Assembly (NCBI GenBank): GCA_008360955.1 | Contig: LUCM01001862.1 | Span: 110,242 to 174,241, forward strand | DNA: 64,000 nt | DNA from: Fasciolopsis buskii | Lineage: Eukaryota > Platyhelminthes > Trematoda > Plagiorchiida > Fasciolidae | Direction: 5' to 3' | Made by a program: the position numbers and the translations under genes | Notes under the pieces: generated by a model | Seen by the model: only the letters and a program-made list of their open reading frames with translations | What the model was told of the DNA's origin: nothing | The model's database searches: none | In this document: positions 61,301 through 64,000 of the stretch, piece by piece | How positions within the stretch are numbered: position 1 is the stretch's first letter | Layout of the letters: the number at the start of each line of letters is the position of its first letter

Positions 61301-62164
61301 TCTTCTACTGCTGCTCAAAACTCAGTCTCGTTAATTTCCGTTTTTGACCAGCCGGACTGCCTTCTGTTCGCCTATGATTTTTTAGCCTGTGTGCATTCCG
61401 GGAAACCAATGTCTTTTGTGTGGTTGTAGATATTCATAGCTCCCGAAATATAAATTGAATATCAGCTCAGCGAACTGTGAACTTGTCCCAAGACGCCGAA
61501 ATCAATAACAGTCATCGTAGTATACCGGAATAGCGCTCCTCCAATGAATGTGCTAATGGTGGGATCTGCAAGGTAGAAAAAAGATCTCGTGAGCCGGAGC
61601 TCAGTAAGTGAGAAGGTTGATGTGGCAAACTTACTAGATGGCAACACAAAGTCTCGGACTACACTACTCTCCCTTACAAATCCGACCATTTGCACCCACC
61701 TGTCCCGGTATACTACATCACTAAGAAGTTCAAATTGTCCACATTGAGACCACCATACGCAACAAGTCAAATGAATCTGAATACGAAACGCTGTGTCTAA
61801 CGTTCCGGTCCCTCATGAGGCGATAACATTTTGTCATAGATGTTTAAATGAAGGATGTGTTCCTATTCCGGCAGTATTTATGGGATGGTGCTCACATATT
61901 AACGATATGTATTGAATGCTATGACCAGTACTATGCCGTTTTTTCGCTTCAAAACGAAGTCGTAATTTTTCTTTGTTTATTCACTCTGTTTTCAACGTTC
62001 ATTTCAGCAAAATAATGCATAGTGGGTTTGTTTTCATTCCTTTTGCTTTCGGTTATTCTTTTATTATTAATAGTCTGCAAATGAAACAGTTGTACAGTCT
62101 GTATCGTGACGAATTGGATCTCTACTTTTCAAAAAACAATTCGATCATCTCATTGGGAGAAACA
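27890..62164 (+). CDS. BRWD/PHIP-family WD40 protein (multi-exon; 3' end outside)
   Basis: Proteins of the BRWD1/BRWD3/PHIP family are large nuclear proteins. They have a LisH-like N-terminus, eight WD40 repeats and two C-terminal bromodomains; they read chromatin marks and act as substrate receptors of CUL4-DDB1 ubiquitin ligases. Twelve exons (27890-28027, 28127-28186, 28219-28348, 28459-28613, 35428-35716, 36787-37047, 41838-41929, 46476-46609, about 48126 or 48137 to 48344, 48787-49368, 54352-54874, 56148-56322) give about 915 residues; almost all joins agree in phase. Family marks, in order, are LELLYAIVKYL, HRNAIYCVQFDHRGEYVFT joined to GSDDYTIKIW, VWCVRTGQPI, VATGCSDQRVRLY, GHEGAVHSV, DEQFFHWELDSVIW, PPPYL and VPGR. 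Introns 4, 6, 7 and 10 exceed 4 kb and are full of retroelements. Exons at 57378 and 62074 are tentative. The bromodomains would be to the right. BRWD versus PHIP cannot be separated; invertebrates usually have one gene. Confidence 0.9.
28127..28186 (+). CDS. BRWD exon 2
   Basis: Twenty codons, phase 0 at both ends, between TATTAG and GTAAGT. VLPKRVNTLG matches the conserved xLPxRxDWxG stretch only loosely; position and phase support it. Confidence 0.7.
28187..28218 (+). other. BRWD intron 2 (32 nt micro-intron)
   Basis: The intron starts GTAAGT and ends ACATGTAG. At 32 nt it matches the VPS35 micro-introns in size and in its position near the 5' end. Confidence 0.75.
28219..28348 (+). CDS. 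BRWD exon 3
   Basis: The exon is 130 nt, phase 0 to 1. The segment SLLKYYEFLVALLKKKE corresponds to the family's LVKYYRHL..DHLLQI region. The donor is GTAAGT. Confidence 0.7.
28459..28613 (+). CDS. BRWD exon 4 (start of the WD40 propeller)
   Basis: The exon begins after CCACAG, completes a Glu codon with exon 3, and ends KLVGHNQAHRNAIYCVQFDHRGEYVFT before GTTAGT. In human PHIP the matching piece is ILGHLSSVYCVTFDRTG..IFT, which continues with GSDD, exactly what exon 5 starts with. This joins the N-terminal exons to the WD40 exons 6.8 kb away. Confidence 0.9.
29370..30130 (+). mobile_element. RTE/SR-type LINE 3' fragment with (GAT)n tail
   Basis: An open frame from 29380 to 29907 encodes the C-terminal part of a trematode RTE-like reverse transcriptase: YCAAVSSVLLYGCETWS, FDRRCLRSIARIGWSDRVS, LSRLRRLGHVLRMTNTRLP, GGQQMTWQRGMRKCT, GLGPKDSSTCWLETLKNMA. 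The frame is intact over about 175 codons, unusual in this window. A 3' UTR follows, ending in CTTGCTGTTTAACG and a GAT/GAG repeat at about 30093-30130. It is 5'-truncated, as usual for LINE insertions. Confidence 0.9.
30093..30130 (+). repeat. (GAT)n/(GAG)n microsatellite tail of the LINE
   Basis: The run of GATGATGAT, broken by GAG units, follows immediately after the LINE 3' UTR end. The same tail is seen in the other copies, so it is part of the element and not an independent microsatellite. Confidence 0.85.
34262..34420 (+). repeat. SINE-like repeat, copy 1 (body)
   Basis: It shares a chain of words with copies at 35174-35335 and 53225-53396: GGTGGTAGA, then a CTCGCTGTCTCCCGGTTCGTTA block, then ATGCCACTCCAAG, then TCAAGGTTAAGGTCGCCGGT, then GGCTATGGG. 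Copies are diverged with small indels, so the family is old. No tRNA-like head is seen on this copy. Confidence 0.6.
35101..35335 (+). repeat. SINE-like repeat, copy 2 with tRNA-like head
   Basis: The first 60 bases look tRNA-derived, with an A-box-like TGCTCAAGTGGA at about 35103 and a good B-box, GATTCGAATCC, at about 35144-35154. The shared body follows (GGTGGTAGA, CTCCCGGCTCGTTA, ATGCCACTCCAAG, CAGGGTCATGG, GTGGCTGTGG). This is the arrangement of a tRNA-derived SINE. Confidence 0.6.
35428..35716 (+). CDS. BRWD exon 5 (WD40 repeats)
   Basis: The exon starts after CATTTTAG in phase 0 with GSDDYTIKIWSLRSG, then RGHVAEIIELALSPDN and SSGCLIVWCVRTGQP. These match the second and third WD40 units of PHIP (TGSDDxLVKIW, RGHxAEIxDMAV, IRVWCLRTCAP). 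It ends AAAG before GTAAGT, in phase 1. The following blade is divergent, LxGLCFIPVHRSFSPERDK in place of ITSLQFSP. Confidence 0.95.
36003..36290 (-). mobile_element. RTE-type LINE 3' tail (minus)
   Basis: It begins with CATCATCAT and the reverse complement of CTTGCCTTGCTGTTTAACG, the terminal motif of the family. Over about 285 bases it is nearly identical to the reverse complement of 44505-44795, including rare features such as the 3' UTR word CTTGTCGGTTACAACAGCG. It is 5'-truncated. Confidence 0.88.
36365..36530 (-). mobile_element. Second, older RTE-type LINE 3' tail (minus)
   Basis: It starts TCGTCGTTCAGCGTTAAACAGC and continues with a diverged version of the same 3' UTR (ATGTTTCCATAAACAT, AGTGGACCTAC, GTGGAAAGGATAAGA). 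It lies in tandem with the preceding tail. Confidence 0.75.
36787..37047 (+). CDS. BRWD exon 6 (WD40 repeat)
   Basis: The exon begins after CCTAG; the next three bases CAG form a second acceptor (NAGNAG), so one Ala may be optional. It completes a codon with exon 5 and encodes TGWLAVTSFGGFLHLIPYV, SCCSITVHPTVRFTTAAEG and TLVEFWPSITCMDVSP. The parallel in PHIP is the STGADGTICFW blade and the following GVQMICSSFS. It ends in phase 1 before GTAAGT. A GTGAGT ten bases upstream is in the wrong phase for exon 7. Confidence 0.8.
37751..37802 (+). mobile_element. Short RTE-type LINE 3' tail (plus)
   Basis: Only the final about 50 bases of the family are present: TTGAGACTTGCCTTGCTGTT, then AACGCTAAACGACGATGATGATGA. 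Extreme 5' truncation fits target-primed reverse transcription. Confidence 0.75.
39060..40020 (-). mobile_element. RTE-type LINE reverse transcriptase fragment (minus)
   Basis: Across several frames the minus strand gives, in order, NFAMKDVLRSAVLG, GDGVGFLSLNET, FAPSKCKVHLQNWL, VEARAAFTKLR, LQWLGHVLRMAAHGL, and CGGEVVTWRRGMKN. These are the palm-to-C-terminus landmarks of trematode RTE/SR elements. It differs in wording from the 29.4-kb and 43.4-kb copies, so it is another subfamily or older. Confidence 0.8.
41838..41929 (+). CDS. BRWD exon 7 (WD40 repeat)
   Basis: It follows CACCTTAG and completes a Val codon with exon 6. It encodes VATGCSDQRVRLYHL and KPELAAVLDAHE, matching LATGSTDHIIRVYFF..PEKISELEFHTD of PHIP. 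It ends in phase 0 before GTATGC. Confidence 0.92.
43340..44796 (+). mobile_element. RTE/SR-type LINE fragment with (GAT)n tail
   Basis: Through several frameshifts it reads: AGFRPGRGCTNQMFTLCQIF, VVLLDLEGAFDSV, GVPTKFLNLLRALYS, YGRVRVYSELSSSFETTSAV, RQECPISPFLFNFAMD, then a region without the catalytic YADD box, then DRLSRSVARFGMCFTPSKYK, RVYCAAVRSALLYGHEKWS, FDHRCPRCIARIGWSDRMS. Near 44280 to 44560 the C-terminal frame continues with further breaks. The end is CTTGCCTTGCTGTTTAACG and GATGATGAT at about 44769-44796. Confidence 0.92.
44797..45309 (-). mobile_element. Penelope-like element reverse transcriptase fragment
   Basis: The minus strand reads NPLRESFQLRELFSKINI, SCDVISLFANANFRKIV, LHYALKTYYSNLNNRMKIQG, and, in another frame, QERWVDDPFIGTSHLED followed by a DQLAYLNA-like piece. 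Penelope-like reverse transcriptases have the same order: SFDVxSLFTNIP, a TYFxFNGxxYxQxxG block, then RYVDDxF, then LxFLD. It has one frame break near 44960 and is cut at its 3' side by the (GAT)n tail of the LINE on the other strand. Confidence 0.75.
45840..46262 (+). mobile_element. Diverged RTE-type LINE 3' fragment
   Basis: It begins with SRLRWLGLVLRMSNA-like coding and contains GGAGGCCAACAGATGACGTG and CGATCGTGCTGTCAT, then an eroded 3' UTR ending TGAACGATGATAA. It is clearly older than the 29.4-kb copy. Confidence 0.75.
46476..46609 (+). CDS. BRWD exon 8 (WD40 repeat)
   Basis: It follows ACGTCAG in phase 0 and encodes ECVNSVAFSHCGLKLATGSS then DAGSCWLWKFKAGQWHST. This matches [20 protein letters not shown] and the ARIWQFKRREWKS part of PHIP. 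It ends in phase 2 before GTAAGT. Confidence 0.92.
46610..48125 (+). other. BRWD intron 8 (may hide a small exon)
   Basis: The intron start is in phase 2, while the best acceptor of the next exon (TTTTAG, 48124-48125) is in phase 0. Either a weak acceptor (ACGAG, exon start 48137) is used, which restores the frame, or a small exon lies in this interval. A SINE-like remnant (minus) is at about 47537-47600. Confidence 0.6.
47537..47600 (-). repeat. SINE-like repeat fragment (minus)
   Basis: The reverse complement carries CATGCTACTCCAGGGTCACGG and CCCGGTCTCCC, resembling the centre of the SINE-like family seen at 35.2 kb. It is short and diverged. Confidence 0.4.
48126..48344 (+). CDS. BRWD exon 9 (WD40 repeat; start uncertain)
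   Basis: It encodes SRVLTTVNDDKCLLQLYSIK, matching the VITAVNNMTLKVW blade of PHIP, then KYLIASMKNGSVYVYFGDSG and RLATVIE before GTGAGT, in phase 0. There seems to be one more strand set here than in PHIP before the GHE that starts exon 10. Starts at 48126 (better acceptor) or 48137 (correct phase) are both given. Confidence 0.75.
48787..49368 (+). CDS. BRWD exon 10 (WD40 repeats with a long insert)
   Basis: A 194-codon exon, phase 0 at both ends. It starts GHEGAVHSVAPSPLNEEILA and TAGVDGRFQIWHIERHR, matching [20 protein letters not shown] and SAGHDGNVIVWDLARG. A long, poorly conserved loop of about 95 residues follows, rich in Gly, Ser, His and Asn in its second half. The last blade is ITACRALPTSEGVGFVLVTK then NGLLSVFRPG, parallel to [20 protein letters not shown] and HGHLLIFGFG. 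The loop is longer than the PHIP interval. The donor is GTAAGC. Confidence 0.93.
50370..52470 (+). repeat. 2.1-kb direct repeat, copy 1 (contains dead LINE)
   Basis: It matches 58323-60423 at a constant offset of 7953 with very few differences (one seen: TCTTCTC against TCCTCTC). Decayed LINE coding lies inside: KKFKAAGPGRLAP (family KxGKAAGPDGIP), VVRQSCPLTF (family GVRQGCPLSP), LGCADDVILLSE with CADD at 52228-52239, and ISSDGYISDEVFSY (family YLGSxISxDGxIxDEV). The right border of the match falls just after that motif, within the coding region. Confidence 0.92.
53225..53396 (+). repeat. SINE-like repeat, copy 3
   Basis: It has GGTGGTGTTAGACGGCAGCT, CTCCCGGTCCGTTA, TTCAAGGTTGCGGTTGACGG and GTGGCTACAGGG, in the same order as the 34.3-kb and 35.2-kb copies. 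Confidence 0.6.
54352..54874 (+). CDS. BRWD exon 11 (end of propeller and post-propeller region)
   Basis: It follows TTTTTCAG in phase 0. It starts RFDPDADQNKVDEQFFHWE, matching KYDKIADQMFFHSDYRPL of PHIP. A Gly/Arg/Asn-rich low-complexity linker follows, then HRLPPPYLTNFVG and QVPGRSGLED, parallel to HLMPPPFLVDVDG and LVPGREN. It ends IDED plus one base before GTGAGT. The PPPxL..VPGR pair is the best single identifier of the family here. Confidence 0.94.
56148..56322 (+). CDS. BRWD exon 12 (tentative 3' end)
   Basis: It follows TCCTCTCAG, completes a Gly codon with exon 11, and encodes VDIVLDDIQFCTSVPSDY, IRSATVRPIEGKTYLWQ and LVEPLTESEL. The donor GTAAGG at 56323 gives phase 2. An alternative donor GTAAAA at 56244 gives phase 1 and would join the 57397 acceptor cleanly. 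Sequence similarity to vertebrate BRWD is weak here, as expected for this linker. Confidence 0.7.
57378..57658 (+). CDS. Possible BRWD exon 13
   Basis: An open frame with RRIRVRSFIKSFLVDTQTD and an acidic, polar continuation (ENEGGGSCESSLNKNE, EKEESLFGRFDDK). RRIRVRS may match the RRVVVPE of PHIP that follows the ERDLVAW helix. Candidate acceptors are at 57377 (CTAG), 57396 (GCGCAG) and 57406 (GAAG). The donor after 57658 (GTCAGT) gives phase 2, which fits the exon at 62074. Confidence 0.45.
58288..58323. repeat. (AT)n microsatellite
   Basis: Thirty-six bases of perfect AT dinucleotide run directly into the left border of the second 2.1-kb repeat. No matching run is present at the left of the first repeat. 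Confidence 0.95.
58323..60423 (+). repeat. 2.1-kb direct repeat, copy 2 (contains dead LINE)
   Basis: Same content as 50370-52470, with the CADD box at 60181-60192. It starts at the (AT)n run. After the border the sequence differs from that following copy 1. Confidence 0.92.
60424..62073 (+). other. Intronic or unassigned, nothing firm
   Basis: A 140-codon open frame (60403-60825) begins in the repeat and continues outside it with no recognised domain. No other feature was supported. If the exon at 62074 is real this is intron. Confidence 0.4.
62074..62164 (+). CDS. Possible BRWD exon 14
   Basis: Between TTATTATTAATAG and GTAAGT lies an open 91-nt exon encoding LQMKQLYSLYRDELDLYFSK and NNSIISLGET, phase 2 to 0. 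Its phase fits the tentative donor at 57658. No family motif identifies it. Confidence 0.4.
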
Positions 62165-62398
62165 GTAAGTTGCTGAATCGCTCTCTCCAATTGGTCGTTC
62201 GCTCTATTTTTTCATTCGCTAGTATTGTTTTTCTGCCTGAAATGCCGGGAATAGCGGTTGATTTTTGGGCGCTTTCTCTTCAACTTCGAAGGGAAACAAC
62301 CATACTTGATTCAGCCTTATCCAAGAATTTCTTTCGGCCTTCTTGGGCGGCTAACCAATACAACCCTTATTTGTAACATCTAAACATCCCTTGGAATG

Positions 62399-62465
62399 AT
62401 TCCGTAGCTCAGCTGGCAGTGCACATTTGACTCAAAAGCAAGGGTTCAGACCCCACCGAACTTGA
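62399..62465 (+). tRNA. tRNA-like sequence (pseudo-tRNA or SINE head)
   Basis: It has an A-box-like TAGCTCAGCTGG and an imperfect B-box, GGTTCAGACCC. The loop CTCAAAA would give anticodon CAA (Leu), but there is no long variable arm as a Leu tRNA needs. The D stem and acceptor stem have mismatches. It is best read as a degenerate tRNA copy and not as an active gene. Confidence 0.4.
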
Positions 62466-63594
62466 TGAATGTACACAAATTTATGTTTGCTTAGGTTTGA
62501 GCAGATAATGCCGTGAGGTAGGAACCGAAACCAGAGCACTTTGATGCAGGGTTAGTGGTTTTACGAACCGAACCGTTTGCATAGGTCTCCGCATCCTTAT
62601 ATCGCCCACAAAATGTCACATTTATTTAGCGTGTATTTCATGGAAATAATGGAATAGTACCATATTCCCTACGTTGCTTTAGTTTGTCTTTATCCATTGG
62701 CTCTGCGTCCATCCATCGGACATCGTTCAGGGAATGTCTGGATTGCCTATTGCTCTCTATTTATGTCATTCGTTCGTGGATTTATTTGTTAGTCGAAAAT
62801 ACACTGAAGTTGAGGTGTTTACGACATGTAGTATTCATGTTCACCGGTGTACCATCTCAGAATACATTAGTGCATATTATCCGTAGCAGTTAACGGTTGG
62901 AGTGTTGGTTGCGTTAGACAGTTCTTGACGTGACCCACAGGTATAGAAACTTTAACCAATGGGCTGTCCCAAGGTGGAGTTAGGTAACTGGATAAACGTC
63001 CACAAGATCCTCCAACATACTGGCTAGAGACTTTAAGCAGTATGGATAAATATCGCTGTCGCTGCTGATCTTTTGGACTATTTTCTGTTCTCTGCTCTTT
63101 TGTCTCGATCCCAAAGTTTCGGTGTTACGGGATTAAAACTAAAATCAGAACTTATGTGCATAGCTAGTTTTTATGCAAATCGAACTGAATTCTACTCCAC
63201 TGTTTCTTAGTGGGTTTATTCGTTATTTTTTTGCTGAGCATTTTTGAACGCCTCGGCGAGTATTCCTGAATATTCAGAAATTTGAATTCATAGTACTTCC
63301 GACGAATTAGACCTATCAACTAACACATTCTATTCTATCACTACTGGATTCCTAGTGCACCGTTGTTACGATGCATTTTACTGCGACAGTAGAGATGAAT
63401 TCAACTGTGCTGAAGTGTTCAGCTTATTACGGTTCTTCGTGGAAAATCATTCACATCTAATTTCGGACTTGTTTGTCGTACACAAATAATTTGCGGGATT
63501 TCGGGACGACAGTTCACCCAAACTTCCATCTACAAGAGGCTGTGCATATTCCTTTTTCTAAATATACTCCTTTCATATCTGTGCACAGTGACCC
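62466..63594 (+). other. Unassigned sequence
   Basis: No exon, transposon or RNA was recognised. Several short open frames lack supporting motifs. It may be BRWD intron. Confidence 0.45.
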
Positions 63595-63599
63595 AGACC

Positions 63600-64000
63600 T
63601 ACATCAGCATCGTTCAACATTAAACAGCAAGGCAAGCCTCACTGACCGCTGCCTTCTCTCCAAGGTCACATGTTTCTATAAAAAGAGTGGATATCCGAGG
63701 GAAACGGGGGTGGACCTACACAGGTGGGTAAAGATGAGACGTTCATGTAGCCAACACACGGAACACAGTCTAACTATACAAACGCACGTGTTTTCAATCA
63801 TTCTGATTCGATAGAAAATGACAACACGATCGCCACTGTTTGCGATTCACCGCCATATCCTTCAGTGTCCTCAGCCAACTATTTCACGGGTCTTTCGGAC
63901 CCCAACCACGGACACGTGTGTCACCTACTTTACCTAAGTACGCCGTACATTTTCCTATTCCAGGTTGCCACTTCATCTGTTGGCCTCCAGATGGCTTATT
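63600..64000 (-). mobile_element. RTE-type LINE 3' fragment (minus), cut by window end
   Basis: It begins with CATCAGCATCGTTCAACATT and AAACAGCAAGGCAAG, the reverse complement of the family 3' terminus. It continues with the 3' UTR and the C-terminal coding end (minus-strand GGCCAACAGATGAAGTGG, GGTCCGAAAGACCCGTGA, CGATCGTGTTGTCATTTTC). It resembles the 29.4-kb copy and runs off the window. Confidence 0.88.

Noticed and set aside
1..64000. CRISPR arrays, operons, ribosome binding sites, bacterial insertion sequences
   Set aside because: Intron-split animal genes and non-LTR retrotransposons show this is eukaryotic nuclear DNA; no spaced short repeats were seen.

Overview
The window is animal nuclear DNA, most likely from a parasitic flatworm and probably a digenean trematode. 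Three things point there. Two conserved eukaryotic genes are split into exons whose first introns are only 30, 37 and 32 nt, while later introns run to several kb; this 5'-biased micro-intron pattern is well known in schistosomes and their relatives. Most of the remaining sequence is decayed non-LTR retrotransposon of trematode-like RTE/SR and CR1 type, plus a Penelope-like fragment. Base composition looks moderately AT-rich (by eye, not counted), closer to fasciolid or opisthorchiid flukes than to schistosomes. The species cannot be named from sequence alone.

Layout. 1-1915 is a CR1-like LINE on the minus strand (copy A), cut by the window edge and ending at a single N (1916). 1917-4053 holds the first three exons of a VPS35 (retromer) gene on the minus strand. 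4054-6427 is copy B of the same LINE (minus). 6428-25406 is about 19 kb with no recognisable host gene; the only identifiable piece is a second, different CR1-type reverse transcriptase fragment at about 21.9-22.57 kb (minus). 25407-27780 is copy C of the LINE (plus), an inverted repeat of B. From 27890 to at least 56322, and probably beyond 62 kb, runs one long plus-strand gene: a BRWD/PHIP-family protein (LisH-like N-terminus, WD40 propeller, post-propeller HxxPPP/VPGR region). Twelve exons were found with good homology or consistent splice phase and two more are tentative. The bromodomains must lie to the right of the window. BRWD introns are filled with RTE-type LINE fragments ending in (GAT)n, a Penelope-like fragment, a small SINE-like family, and a 2.1-kb repeat present twice in direct orientation.

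VPS35 and BRWD are divergently transcribed, but there is no sign that they work together. VPS35 is the cargo-recognition core of retromer at endosomes; BRWD/PHIP proteins bind chromatin and act as DCAF-type substrate receptors for CUL4 ubiquitin ligases.

Most unusual observations: (i) copies B and C are nearly identical although the element is dead, and a 10-base flank is shared between the 3' side of C and the 5' side of B, as expected if the 19 kb between them was inverted, in the genome or in the assembly; (ii) the first BRWD exon has no in-frame ATG but lies directly behind a splice acceptor in the right frame to take a start codon from a flatworm spliced leader; (iii) near-identical inverted LINE tails flank BRWD exons 6-7; (iv) both LINE groups with a readable catalytic box have CADD in place of the usual YADD/FADD.
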